Below are positions 14,905 to 27,400 of a DNA stretch of 64,000 nt, in pieces. Both the position numbers and the translations under genes were made by a program. The stretch is from contig CP137866.1 in assembly GCA_034406715.1 (NCBI GenBank), positions 744,001-808,000 of the forward strand, in the 5' to 3' direction. The stretch's first letter is position 1; every line of letters begins with the position of its first letter. The DNA comes from Rhodotorula mucilaginosa (taxonomy: Eukaryota; Basidiomycota; Microbotryomycetes; Sporidiobolales; Sporidiobolaceae). Below the pieces are notes generated by a model that did no database searches, had not been told where the DNA came from, and saw nothing but the letters and a program-made list of their open reading frames with translations.

Positions 14905-16550
14905 ATGCACTGGACTCATGAACCGAGTCTTGCTTCCGTTTCGAGCGCCGACACTCGGTCTCTCCCTACTGCTCAACTGCCGCCCGAACTCCTTCTCAAG
15001 ATCATCCACGCGACTCTGACGACGGCGCTCCTCTCGGCACCGCTCGTCGTCCACGGTCAGTTCTCACAGCTCCCTGTAACCTGCAGCGGCTGCGTCTACC
15101 GCCGCCTCGCCTGCGTCAGCCGATTGTGGCGAAGTCTCGCGCGCGAAGTTCGCTGCCAGGACGTCGTGCTCGCCGCCGCCGGAGGGTGCGGCAGCGCCGA
15201 GCGCGACGCACAAGTCCTGCAAAGACTCGAAGCGGAACCGACTCGGGCGCTCGGGGTCCGCACGATCGACGCGAGCCTGAGGGGCGCTCATGGCGGCTGG
15301 ATCCCCGTTCCGGCGCCTTCGGTGCGCGACGACGGAGGTGAAACCGACGACGGGATCTCGGGTACCGAGGCCGGTGCCTCCGGCGTGACAACAGCGCAGG
15401 CTCGCTGGGAGCGTTGGCACGAACAATGTATGGCTCGGTGAGTTGACGGACGCTTCGACCCGTTCATCCACCAAGAAAAGCTGACATCCCTCGTGCCCAC
15501 AGCGAGCGCGTTCGCTTCCTGCGCATCGTGTCTCTCTGCACCCAACTAACGACCATCGACATTGACGTGGGTTTCTTTCACGACGTTGCCACCACCCATG
15601 CCAACGTGTTGCCGACGTCGATCCGAAAGCTCACGTTGCGCAACGCCGACGCCGTCGAGACTTTCACCATCCTGCGGGCGCTCCCGCGCGTAGAGCATCT
15701 CACGCTCCGACTCGCACTGTGCGGACTGTCTCGTTGGTTGCCGCCGGCCGGCCTCTGGTGCAAGACTGACGCACAAACTCGCAGAGACTGGCGCCTCCCC
15801 CTTGACGGGCGCGGAGTCGACTCGACCGACCTGCCCAGCCTGCGCCACTTTGAGCTGTCGACGACCGCGTTCGGTACACCTTGCGCCGATTCGATCCGCG
15901 CCTTGTTCGCCAACTCGCGAGGGACCCTTTCCTCGCTGACTTTTCGGAACAAGGCGGCATCTGAAGAATCACTTGAAGCGTTTAGGCTCGTCGCGGCTGA
16001 CGTGATGCAAGAAGCTGCTCCTCGGCTGGAGGAGCTCGCGATCATGGATCTTCCGCGGCATCGGGGTTTGTCGAGAGGTTCGTTCCGTCCACTCCTGAGC
16101 CAATACAAGTTCGATTGCTGACCCGGGAAATCGCGACCCCCAGGCGATCCTGCTGCCGACGCAAGCTGGTGGCCCTCGAAAACCCTGCAACTCCCGCGAC
16201 TTTGCCGTCTCCACCTCGCTGGACTCGCACTTCCCGACTCCGGCTTCTTTACTCGCACGATCGCGTTGCCGAACCAGCAGCTCGAGGAGCTCATCGTCGA
16301 GGACTTTGACACGCTGTCCCTGACACCGCTTATCCATGCGCTCGAAAGTGTGCCGGCACTTCAGAGTTTGCAGCAGCTGGCGATCGCAGTCTCGCGCGAG
16401 GGTGAGATCGCCCGGTGCGACAGCGAGGGATGGCGGCGACAACAGCGTCGGATTGAGGACTGGTGCGCCCGGCCAAAGGGGCCATACGGAACGGGGACTC
16501 GCCTTCTGGCCTCCTGGCAGATGGTCAAGGTAGAAGGTTGTATCCGATGA
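14905..16550 (+). CDS. F-box protein with LRR-like repeats
   Basis: The N-terminus contains an F-box-like helix, AQLPPELLLKIIHATL, followed after a serine-poor insert by GCVYRRLACVSRLWRSLA, the usual F-box helix 2-3 pattern. F-box proteins link substrates to SCF ubiquitin ligase. The rest has leucine-spaced segments (SIRKLTLRNAD, RVEHLTLRLAL, SLRHFELSTT, LEELAIMD, LQLPRLCRLHLAGL, QLEELIVEDFD) that look like irregular leucine-rich repeats. Two introns are supported: 15438-15501, and 16078-16143 (66 nt, GCTGAC branch site). The second bypasses an in-frame TGA and restores the frame to the stop at 16550. I chose the ATG at 14905 because the F-box begins 20 residues later; an in-frame start at 14755 is possible. 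Substrate unknown. Confidence 0.65.
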
Positions 16551-16762
16551 AAACTCGCGCGTCTCTCCAATTTTCGCGTTTGATGCGGCAGGCAAGGCGA
16601 GAGAGGGGTCTGGAGAAGATAACAGACAGGTAGAGGGGTGCACAAAAATTGCTGCGTAGTGTTACAGGGAATGCGAGTGTGATGAAATTGGTCCTAGTCT
16701 CATGCGCGAGACTAGCCTTGACCTGGTCGTGATGTTGAGCCCCCGAAAAGCAGGTGTCCGCC

Positions 16763-17150
16763 TCATCGCTTCGCGGTCAGGTAGTTGAAGATCTGCTGCA
16801 GCAGTTCGAGTCCGACTGCAGGCGAGTGTGAATGGAATCAGAACGGCGTGGTTGAGCGACTATAGGAGAGGAGAGAGGAAGTTCCACGTACACCCGCCGA
16901 CGATGAGGAACAAGAACGTGTAGATGATCCACTTGGGGACCGGTTTGCGCTCGACGGGATCGACCGTCTTGAGGCTGTTGGTCTTGCCAATCTTTGCCTG
17001 GAACGCGGCGTTGCGTTTCCGGAGGTCGATGTGCGAGCCGGCCTGCGAACACGAGGTGGAGCCGCGGGTCGATGTCAGCGCATAGGCATGCGACCGCCCG
17101 CCAGACCACTCGCAGCGGCTTTGATCGCGCTGCGGAGCGTGACTCACCAT
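16763..17150 (-). CDS. RAMP4/YSY6-like small ER tail-anchored protein
   Basis: A tiny three-exon gene of about 67 codons. The coding part of exon 1 is just ATG (17150-17148), directly followed by the donor GTGAGT. Exon 2 reads AGSHIDLRKRNAAFQAKIGK...VERKPVPKWIIYTFLFLIVGG, and exon 3 adds FGLELLQQIFNYLTAKR-stop. A basic N-terminal half, a KPVP-type linker and one hydrophobic segment near the C-terminus match the stress-associated ER protein family (RAMP4/SERP1, yeast Ysy6), which sits at the Sec61 translocon and helps during secretory stress. It lies tail-to-tail with the F-box gene. The protein is too short for residue-level proof, but length, order and topology all agree. Confidence 0.7.
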
Positions 17151-17828
17151 TCTAAGCGCGCGCAAGAGCTGTCGGTGTGCGTGGCCGGAAGCGAGGACGG
17201 ATCGCCGTTTCGCCGTCTCACCGCCCGCCCAAGTTTCATCTCGAATCGCGACTCTCGACTCTACAGTTTGCAGCTTGATAGGAAGGACGGCTATCCTCTT
17301 GAAGGGAGACTATGGCTCTCCATCGGCGGAACGGCATCGCTCTCAAACGATAAGCGACCTCGATGGCGCGACACATGCTTGAAAGTCCAGTCCGACACCG
17401 ACATGTACCTGCCACTCTCACGGAGAACCCTTGACTTTGCGTCCTTGCACGCAATGACTTGGTCGCTTTGCTCCGCGCCCTTCTCTTGTCCGAGCTTGAC
17501 GCTACCCGGACTCCGCGGCACATCCGGCTCGAAAGAAATCTTGTTTCTCCGAAGCGGTCCAACCGCGAGCTCGCTCTTCTTTACTGACCGTTCGGCGCTT
17601 CTTCGTCGCGAGTAGGTGCGCGCCGTGAGGCAAGCGCACGCGAGTTCCAGGAGAGGCAACTTGCTTTTGCGACTTCGTCGAGCTCCCGTCCCCCTCCTCG
17701 GAAGGTCCGCTTCACCGGCAAACACAGCTACGGTTGCCTGAACCACACGGCCAGCTCGTGCACTGGAACGTGCACCAGCCGAGTTATCGCTCGAGGGTAG
17801 CGGAACTGCCTCTGCCCAAGTCCTGGGT
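17151..17828. other. Divergent promoter region
   Basis: About 0.7 kb between the YSY6-like start (minus) and the Zn2Cys6 gene (plus). Open frames on both strands here show no family features. No motif that I can support. Confidence 0.4.
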
Positions 17829-18709
17829 ATGACCTGCATGCGCTCTTCGCCGCAAAAACCCGACAACGCGCTCCCGAGCAGGTCTTCCAGCATGATCGAC
17901 ATCGAGGGTAGCGCTACCCGGCTAGAGCTTCGGGACCTTTCCTTCGAGAATCCCCTAGGGAAACGAGGACTGCCGGTTCGGAGCTGCGACGCCTGCCGTC
18001 AGCAAAGGAACAAGGTGCGTGTTGCCGACTTTCGGCGAGGCATCCTTCACGAACGCTAATCTTCTCCCGGCTTGCCTCCGCAGTGTGACCGGCTTACGAT
18101 CTGCAGCGAATGTAAGCCTCCGGTGACCTTTGATGCTGGCAAAGTCAAAAGCACTAACAGTTCCGTGTCATCAGGTGTGAGTATCGACCATTTCCCAAGA
18201 CTCGGCTTGGGACAGACCTCTTCTGAGCTCGACAAACATCGCAGCGCCTCCGCAACCGCGAGTGCACCTACGCTGAGGCAGGACCTGCCTGGACTCGCTC
18301 GCGAGTCTTCGTTCCCTCGAAGCGACTCCGAGTCGACACTGGCTGACACACAGATCGCGCCCGCAGAGCTTCCCGCGTTCACGAGGCCATAGCTCAAGAA
18401 GTGGCGCGTTTACGGAGGCAGGCGAGGATCATCGCCCGGACCTTGCGCCTGTCTGAAGCAGAGTTGGCTCAGCTCGAGGCGAGTCTTGGTGACGAGACCG
18501 GAGGGTCGTCCGTGCCACAATCTGCGACCTCCCTGCCCAAGGCGACGCCATCGACCGACGAGCTCGAGGGTGGGGGAACCAACGAGGGGGCAGAAGATGC
18601 CAAAAGCGCCGAAATCTTGCCGCGTCTTCCAGCGCTCCAGTGGAAGCCGTCGAACCCACTTTCGGAACTGGCAGAAGCGGCGTTTGCTTCGTCCTCTGCA
18701 AAGCCGTGA
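17829..18709 (+). CDS. Small Zn2Cys6 transcription factor
   Basis: This is a nuclear DNA-binding regulator. Exon 1 ends SCDACRQQRNK and exon 2 begins CDRLTICSE; the first five cysteines follow the fungal binuclear cluster spacing C-x2-C-x6-C-x5-C-x2-C. The sixth appears in RLRNRECTYAEAG at 18245. To keep frame and give the usual C-x6-C, two introns (18112-18174 and 18177-18244) must flank a 2-nt exon, GT at 18175-18176, which completes the fifth Cys codon. A single intron 18123-18244 also keeps frame but gives C-x9-C. Further on, ARIIARTLRLSEAELAQLEA looks helical, and the protein ends AEAAFASSSAKP at 18709. The join between 18300 and 18421 is unresolved. The start could be the Met at 17829 or 17891. 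No fungal-specific TF middle domain is visible; targets unknown. Confidence 0.6.
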
Positions 18710-18816
18710 AGATCTGTTGGTTTGGCGCTCTGTTTCTTCCAGACTTTCCTCTGAGTAATGGCTTGAAATGTAAAGAGATTTCTCCAATATTACGTTCCAC
18801 GGTACTCGGGTCTACT

Positions 18817-21800
18817 TTAGATTGCCGCGTGTTCCCTCCTCGGGCGAGTCCTTGCGGCCTGGATGTCTGCGTCCCGCGCTTTTGCCATGCTCTCCCAGCG
18901 ACTCTTCATGTTGGAGACTCCCGCGAACCGCTCGTCCGCCTCGTCCGAAGCTGCCGCTGCGGGAGCGACCGTACTCGAGCTCGCCGGGGCACCAGACGCG
19001 GGAGGTGCGCGACCTCCGCCAAAGGAAGGACGCGCGGCGTGATTGTAACCGCCGATGTTGCGCGCTCCGCCCGGAGAACCAGGGGGTGGAATAGGTTTGA
19101 AAGGCTGTCGGTCTGCGATAGTCGGCGTCGCGGGCTTGGCCGGCAGACTCGGTGCCGGGGATGTAACTCGCCGAGCCTCGTCTGTGCTCGGCGCAGAGAC
19201 GTTCGGCGTTTCCTCTCGCTCATCGAAAGAGGGGCTTTTGATCGAAGGCAGTGACGGGGCCGGCGAATGCCTGCCGCCAATATCGAGGGACCACTGCGGC
19301 AGCTTTTGCGGCTGCACTGGGTCTCGTCGCAAGAGCGGACTGGTCCCATCTCCGTCCAGACTTGCGTTGTCCGAGTTCTTGCGCAGGCCGACTGGTTTCT
19401 TGCCGAGCGGCGGCGGACCTCCTGTGAGACCGCGACCTTCGTAGCGAGAGACGAGCGAGTTGATCGAACCGCTCCGAGACTTGGCGGGCGGTAACGGAGG
19501 ACTGGTTTGCGAAGGAAGCGAGGACGGGGACATGGGTCCGGGGGAAGCGCGCATCCCTCCGCTGCCGGCAGCCGACTGATTGCCCTGCGGAGCGAACCGA
19601 TGGATTGAAGCGAGGGCCGGTCCGAGGTCGATCCCTCCTCCGCCTTCGCTCGACGTCGACGCAAACGATTGCTGTCTACTCTCAGTAACTGGCGCAGCGG
19701 TACTGTTTTGAGAGGCCGAACTTGGCGGGGGCGGGGCCGCAGCGGGGGTCTCGCCGAAACGAGGTCGCGTCGACGAGCTGCTCTGCCGAGGTGTGGGAGC
19801 ATCATCCTCGTCGAAAGAAGGGGCGGCGACTTTGGTCGCAGAAGGTCGAGCAGATCGCTGGACGTCTTCGTCATCTTCGCTGCTGCTCGAGTCTGCTTCG
19901 TCGTCCTTCTCGACCACCTCGTCCCAGTGCTCCTTAGGCTGGGGAGATTTGTACGCTCGTTCCTCCGAGGCTGCGTGATCGAGCGACAAGTCGGGGAACC
20001 TTGCTTCGACCGATTTGGCGTCCGGCGCGTCCGACCGCCCAGCGGACGAGGGCAGAGGTGAGGTCGGAATGATCGGCTTCGGAGAAGTCATTGGTGGTGG
20101 CGCGCCCGCCTGTCCGAGGCTAGTCCGCTTGAGAGGTCGGAACTTTTCCCTCTCGCCGTCGCCGCCGCCGAAGGACGGTGAACCGGGGAGTGACCGTCCC
20201 GAAGATGCAGCAGACGGAGCAGTAGACTGCGCCTGGGTGCCAGCGAGGAAGGACATCCGCTTGCTCGCAACAGACCCGCTCGGAACAGCGCGGCCGCCCG
20301 CTCCTGCAGCTGGCTTGGCCTGCATGGGAAGGAACGAGTCGGCACCTTGGCCAAGAGCGGTCCTCGCCGTCGCGTCGCCCTCGTCGAGGTCATCCCCGAG
20401 AAGGTCGACCACGGCCTTGCGGTCCTCGACGACAGCCTCGCCGCGCGAAGCGTTGTGGGCAGCCGAAAGGAGCTCCGAGTCCGGCAACGACGACTGCCGC
20501 AGAGATGACGTTCTCGTGGACGTCGTGGACGACAAAGACGGGTCGTTCGATTTGGGGGCAGGGGCAGATCCTGGAGCTCCGAGCCCGGAGGGAGGCAGCG
20601 GCTTCCAGTCCGCCATCAAACGCGGGCTTGTTTGGCTGCCCCGCGAAACGAGCGTTGGCTTCGGATTCGGCAGCGGTCGGTCACTCGCAGCGTTCGGGCT
20701 CTTCACGCTCGACGCAGCCGACGGCGGCCGTCTCGGTAGCGGAGGTCCGGCCTCGTCAGCGTTCCTCCCCTCGCCGGTGAGCTGGGCCGGCATTTGATTC
20801 GGCTTCTTGTCGGTGACGACCGGCGGCTCGGCGATCGGCTCGTTCACGTCGACGAGCGAATCGGGCAGGTCGGCTGCTGACTTTGCACGTGTTAGGGGCG
20901 GGACCGCATGTTGATTTGGCGCCGACGTGGGAGCGAGCAGGGCGAAATCCGAGTTGATATCCGGGAAGGTCGACTCGAACCGCTTCCGCTCTTCGTCATT
21001 GTCGTCGTCGTGGTTGTCGACGGCAGTCGAGGATGCGTTCAAAGATTTCGTCTCGCTCTTGGGCGATTTGGACAACTCGGCAAACATCGCGATGTTGCTT
21101 GGTAGTTGGACCGTGGTCTCGAGCTCGGCGCTGGGCTTTCCCGCATCCGGGAAGCGCGGCGACGTGGCGTGCACCGGCGAATTCGGCGCAAACGCATCTG
21201 CGAAGCCGTTCGCGCTCGCTGTCGTTCCAGCTCCCGCAGCGGCGGCAGAGGCGGCACTTTCCCCACCGTCCTGCGCGCCGAGGCTGCCAAAGGCCTCCCA
21301 CGAACCGGTCGTCCCGCCTCGCTTCGCTGCGCCGTTCTCTGCGGGGCCTGCACCAAATTCTCCCGAACCACCACCACCGAGCGCCGCCATCCCGGTCCGG
21401 ACTTGCCGCTCGGGCAAGAGCTGCATGTCTTCGCTCGCGGTCGCCTTGGTCGGACGGCCTCGTCGCATCGGCGCGATTTGGTTCGCGTTGCCGCTCAAGC
21501 CGGGTACGGCGCCGTACAGGGGTTGAGAACCCGCCGATGGTTGGGGAGACGGAGCCGTAGTGATGATGTTGGCGAGCGGACTCGCGCGACCTGGGGCGGG
21601 GGAAGTCGGAAGCGAGCGAGGTGAAGCGAGAGACGAGCCGGTCACTGTGGCGGGAATGCCCCGCCCATTCGAGACGGAGGTCGTACCGGCGTACTTCTGC
21701 TGGTCAGAGTCGGTTAGCGCCGAAGAAGCTTCTAAAGACGAAGGTCATGCAACTTGCGTTCTCGAGCCGGATCTGTGCTCCCCGCAGTTTGCAAACGGCC

Positions 21801-23236
21801 TCGTGCACCTGATAGATGTTGGGTCGCTGCGAAGCCCGTTCTTGCAGCATCGAGGCGATCAGCGCCCGGATTTGGCCCGAGTAGGCCGGGTACGGAGGGA
21901 ACTTTTCGAAGGGAGGAAGTAGTGATCAGCCGCATATTCCCGAAACTCTTGCGTGAGATAAGGTTACCTTGTACTGGGCGTTGAGGATGGCGAGAGGACC
22001 ATGCTCCTCGAAGGGTGTCGTATAGAAGCACAGCTTGTACAGGAAAACGCCCAGCGCCCAGATGTCTGTCCAAAGAGGAGACCGTCCGCGTCAGATTGGT
22101 GTGAAGCTAAACCGTGAGCTGATCTACCGAGAGCGTGCGGGAAGGAACGCACCGATCTTCTCGTCATAGCCTTTGCGACCCCACACGTCCACCAACTCTG
22201 GCGCTCGGTACTGCAATGTCGTCGTCTTGTTGATCTCGAGCTCGATCTTTTGGATTCCCTCGACGGTTGTGGGAACTTTGTCCCTCGGGAGCGGCTTGGT
22301 CGTTGACCCAAAGTCGCAGAGCTTGTACGTCTGCGGCGGCGTCAACAGGATGTTTTCGACTTTGAGGTCGCGATGAATCAGTGGCGGATCCTGGTAGTGC
22401 ATGTGCGCCACCGCCTGCGAGCGATAGGATCATGGTCAGCGTGGGAGCACATGAGCTCGAACTGGACGGCAGCACACCTCGACGACGTCGCTGAAGATTT
22501 TCAAGATCTCGCCTTCCGTCAACCGGTTCTGCAGCCGGGTGTTCATCATGTCGATGATACCGCCGCCTGTGCAGCCGCGGCTGGTCAGCAAGGTGCTCGA
22601 TACGGTGTGCAATACCAGGACGGCTGACCTTGACACCATTCCATCAAAATGTAGATCTCGTAGCCTTTGCTGCCGTCGACGCCGCCCGGCAGGTCGGCGA
22701 CCGACGCTTCGATCATGTTGACAATCTTGGGATGGTTCTTGAGCTGGCGCTGTGGTATCGTTCGGAATGCGGACAGAGCCAGTGTCAGCGCGCCGAAAGC
22801 TTGGCTGCGGGTTCCTCGGGTGGGTGGGGGAGGGAGAGAAACGGACCATGACCTCGACCTCTTTGCCGACTTCTGCGACGCCTCGCTTGTCGGGGACGAC
22901 CATGCGCTTCAAGACATGGCGGGTGGTAGCGTTCGGTGCGCCTTTGGGGAGCGGGACAGTCGAAGTCGCGAGGTAGACGTGGGCGAAGCCGCCCTCGCTG
23001 AGGAAGCGCTCGACGGTGACGATGCAGTCTCCAACGTGGACGACGGTACCTGGCGGGAGCGTCCCTGGAGGCACGGGTGTCGTGGGAGCTGCATACGCCT
23101 GGGGCTGCTGCTGCTGTTGCTGCGGGACTGCCTGGGCTCGACCTGGATACGGAGGTTGCGGAGGAGCAGCTGTTGCCGGGAACGCACGCGTAGCTGCTGC
23201 TGCTGCTGGCGGCGGCTGGACGGCGTAAGGGCGCAT
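18817..23236 (-). CDS. Ark/Prk (NAK) family serine/threonine kinase
   Basis: The kinase domain is in the N-terminal third. After a proline/glutamine-rich leader ([10 protein letters not shown]..., start 23236) come [18 protein letters not shown] (glycine-rich loop), HVLKRMVV (ATP lysine), [30 protein letters not shown] (catalytic loop), KLCDFGST (DFG) and [24 protein letters not shown] and the TTxQYRxPE activation segment are hallmarks of the Ark1/Prk1/Akl1 and human AAK1/GAK group, which phosphorylate endocytic adaptors at cortical actin patches. The kinase part is spread over several exons. The tail is one exon of more than 900 codons (18817-21645), rich in Ser, Pro and Ala with polyproline stretches and a helical end ([19 protein letters not shown]), as in fungal Ark kinases. 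An upstream Met frame extends to about 23395, so the start is provisional. Confidence 0.85.
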
Positions 23237-23935
23237 GGCGCCTCCTTCTGTGCCCCTAACAAGCTGGCTATAGCGTGCGAGAGAACGATAAGCTGCAGGA
23301 GCGCGACTTTGCGATGACGAGGGCCGAGGCGGGGGGGCGACCGCGGGCAACTCGAGCTGTCTCGACACGTCCTGCAGTCGAGTCCAGCTGAACACGCGCT
23401 ATCGTAAATCAAATCACGTCCCAGTAAGCTTACGCACCGATGACCGTCTGGGACGAGTGGCTATGTTCGATGTGACTGAGGGGAGGCGTCGCAGCTGACC
23501 TGCCCGCGTTCAACGCGTCGCGACTCCACTCGATCGCGAAATCACGTACGAGCAGTCTATCTGGCTCAAGTACGCATTCTGTGGGACGGGAGAGCATCTA
23601 CCCGCAATTTCACTCACTGCACACTTGCGCCGGAAGCATGAAAGCTCTATCTCGCTGAGAGGAGCGTGGTCCAAGTCCTGCCCCACTCGGAAGTGACTTT
23701 TTTCGATTCTCGCTACGTCGCTGCTGCTCGCGACTCGCTGCATTGACCGTCCTACTGGCTTGCGTTCGACCCGCTCAAATCGCCCGTGCGTACCTAACTG
23801 CGGTTTGCGCGACCGCAGCGTCGCCACTCGCGTCAGCCGGTGCCCTCTCAGCTCGCCGCGCTTTGAACGCGTCGTCCTCATTCCGATCTCCGAGGAGTCA
23901 CGCGCGACGGCCTGACACCGAGAGGCCCGGTACAT
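23237..23935. other. Divergent kinase / oxygenase promoter region
   Basis: About 0.7 kb between the Ark-type kinase (minus) and the AlkB-like gene (plus). No gene or convincing element. The first 160 bases are open in frame with the kinase. Confidence 0.4.
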
Positions 23936-24353
23936 ATGGCCAAACGTCGAGCGAAGAAGCCGGCCGCCGCCGCGCACCTCGCAGCGACGACTGAAGCCGG
24001 CACGACCTCCGCCGCTGCTGCAAGCACTTCCCACGACGTCGAGATGCCGCCGACTACGTCCGACAGCTCGAACTCGCCCGCACTGCAAGGTTCGGAATCC
24101 AGTGACGAAGCGCGCGTAACGAAGCACAGGGCCGAATCGACGCGACCCAGGGCTGAACCCGGCTTGCGCGAAATCCTCCGTCTTACAGCCAACTTTTCGG
24201 CGTTCGAGAAACCTCCGACGGGAACTCGCCGTCGCTGCGCTACTCGCGACGAGACCGCCCCCGAGCGGCAGCCGATCTCGCGAGCGAGCGCTCACAGCTC
24301 GTCGGAAACGTCCGCCGCGGGACGTTCGCCCTCGCCTGCGCCGTCAACTTCCT

Positions 24354-24390
<37 letters not shown>

Positions 24391-24392
24391 GG

Positions 24393-24441
<49 letters not shown>

Positions 24442-27400
24442 TTCGAGCGATCCAGAATCCGAGCACGAGGAAGACGCTTCTGCGTTCGGCGAGTACGACG
24501 AAGCGATCTCCGGCATCTGTGCGAGGCGGGACATGGTCCCGCCCCGCCCAGCGACCGGCGATTCTGTTGCGCCGGCGGATCTTGCGACGACAGCCAAGTC
24601 GCCTTTGCCGGATGACCACTCCCATGAGCCCGCGCAGGCCCCTTCGACGGACCAGTCCGCATCGTCCAGTGCATCCGTCGAGCGCTCTCGCGGCGGCCAG
24701 GCGAAGAGCAACAAGCGTCGGCGCGAGCCGAAACGGGTGCCGAGCGAAGTCGCCAAGCTCCAGCGCGACTATTTCGCCGCGTCGACCGACGACTTGCAGG
24801 TCACCTTGAAGAAGCGCACAAGGCGGGACAAGGCTCGCCAGCCTACTGAACCGTCGCCGTCGGCCATCAAGACCAAGAGGCGCCGTGCCGCGTCTCGCGA
24901 CCCGGAAGCCCCTCCCTCCGAATTGAGATGGCTCAAAAGCGACTACTTCTCGGCGGCGCAGCAACCGGTCCAAGGGAAACGGCGCAGTCACAGTCGCAAA
25001 GAGGTCGAGACAGCTCGCAGGATCGAGACGGTGCGAGCAGCCAAGCGAGCTCACATGGCCAAGAGAGATGCAGGCGACGCGAACTCGCCACCGCCGCCGC
25101 CACCGCCACCGAAGAAACGCCGTCGGACGGCGGTCTCTCCCGAGCTGGTCGGCCCAGAGGAGGATAGCCGACCCGGACCTTCCGGCGTAGGCGAGGAAGC
25201 AGCTCAACAGCGCGACATCTCGCCAGAGTTGTATGCCCCCTCTTCGGCGAATCCTGCGCCGCTGGTGTCCCCCGTGCCGCAGCCCGTCGTCGTGACCGAG
25301 TCGCCACAGACCAATTCTCCCGACGGTGATCCTCTCATCGTAGCTCCCGGCGTCGACGCCTCTCCGGCAACGACAGAGCGTTCGAGCTTGCCCAAGAAGC
25401 GAGAGAGGAAACGGCCCGCGCGCTACGCCGATGCGATCGACACGCTCGACACCGGCAGTTCAGCGAACAATTCGGCCGTTTCAGCCACGACTTTGACGAG
25501 GCAGCCCGTCGTTCGCGAGAACAAAGTACAAAGTTCAAGTCAGGCTCCGGGAGGACCCCTCGAAGACGGTCGGATCCCAGACAAGCCGACAGCGCCGAAA
25601 AGGGGACGGCTGCCCAAGGCTGTAGCTCAAGTCATCCATCCTACAGACCCGACAGCCGGCACCGCTTTGCCGGAAAACGTCATCGCCGACCGCTCTGGGC
25701 CATCGATTCCCTCGCCGGACGCATCGCCTCTTGTCGCAGTCGAGGTCCAGGCGGAAACCACCAAGTCGTCGTCAAAGCCTAAGCAGCCCGCGCCTACCAG
25801 TGCGGCTCCTCGACACAAGAAGCGAGAGAAGCCACGCACACGACACTCCGCCTTCGACTCTCGCGAAACTTGGGTCAAGCCGGAGCGGAACTTGAAATTG
25901 CGGGAGAATGGTCGACCGCCGATCTGGTGCGAGGGTCGACAAGAGTTGTGCGAGACTCTCGACTACTTCAAGAGCTACCAAGGTGGTCATTGTGCGCATG
26001 AAACGCGATCTCCGACTGCAAGGTCCGATAGAGGCTGACGATTTCACGTTTCGACCGCAGATGATCTTCAAGAACGCTGCCTCGGCTACCTCCTCGACGG
26101 GTTCGGCACCGCGAACGACGTCTGCGCGGAGAACGGCAAGATCATCATCTCGCAGTACGTGTACCGTGACATTTTGGAGTTCCTCGCTTTCTGCGCTGAC
26201 ATTTTTACCTGACGCAGCGGCGGTGGCTGCAGCGAAGTCATCGACGTGCCTGCGACGCCGGGAAGCAAGGGCGAACCGCAGCGCATCTTTCGCTTGAAAG
26301 CGTCGCAGACACGAGACAACGTTCGCATGCGGGCGCTCTTCAACTGCAAGGACACGAAAACGCCCGTCGTCCTCCTCGCCGGCACGCAGTGGCCTTTCTT
26401 CCCGCGACTCAAAGATTTGGGCAAGGCGAACGACGACGACTCGAGCGTACGGTACGCGGTGCTCGGTCACTACCTCGTGACGCACATCTGGGCAGAGGGC
26501 GAGCCGATCGACCGCGCAGACGAGCCGGTCGCATCTTCTTCCGCCACTCCGGCCGGTCCAGACTTTTTCGTTCGCTTCAAGGTGAGAGCGTTTTGCACGA
26601 GATGGACGAGAATCGACACTGACGGTGCGTGCCTCAGGTTCGCTTCGAGTGGGTCCCGGGGCAGGGCAAGCCGTGGTTCGACGAGGTGATCGGCGGGGCT
26701 CGTGCCGGATCAGCTGCCGCCGTGGAGTCGCCAGACCCTTCTTCGCCGCCGATGAGTGACGGGCTCTCGGACGCGTTCTCGATGGACTCGGGCTTTGTCG
26801 ACTCGACCACGCCGCCGCCACCCTCGCCGGACACTCGCAAGGCGCCGGAGGCTCGAAACGATCTCGTCACTTGCACGACCTGCGAGCAAAGCCACCCGCG
26901 CATCTACGAAGCCGACATTACTTGCTACAACGAAGCTTGTCCGAACTTTTTCCGAATCGGTGGTCGCGTGCCTCGGCCCGACTCGCTCGCGTATGCCGAT
27001 GCACTCGTCCGCACGACCGACCTGCCAGAGGACTCGCTCGTACCGCAGCCATTGTACCCTCCGACTCTGCAACAACTCGCCGGCGCCCCGTCTATTTCCG
27101 ATTTTTCGGAACAGGCCTGGCGAGGGTTCGGCTGCTCGGCGTGCGGACGCCTCTCGAGCCGGAGCGACTGGACTCGCCTGCGGTGCTCCGGCTGCGGGGC
27201 CGAAACGGCCGCGAAAGGCAACGTCAGCCTCGACCACGTCGGCAAGCGCTTCGGAGAACAGTGGCAGCCTCGAAAAGCCGACATCGCTGGTCCTAAACCC
27301 GCCTACGTCTTGCCAGAGTTCCGCGTCGCGCCAATCGAGCACGTTCCGGGCTACGAGGGCTACACGGTCGAGCTCCTCGACGGTGCCGAACACGCGAACG

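Noticed and set aside
16119-16121. Apparent stop splitting the F-box protein into two genes
   Set aside because: A 66-nt intron (16078-16143) with a GCTGAC branch site removes it and joins two leucine-rich segments in frame.
20015-20797. 260-codon plus-strand frame inside the kinase tail
   Set aside because: Antisense shadow of the continuous low-complexity kinase tail.
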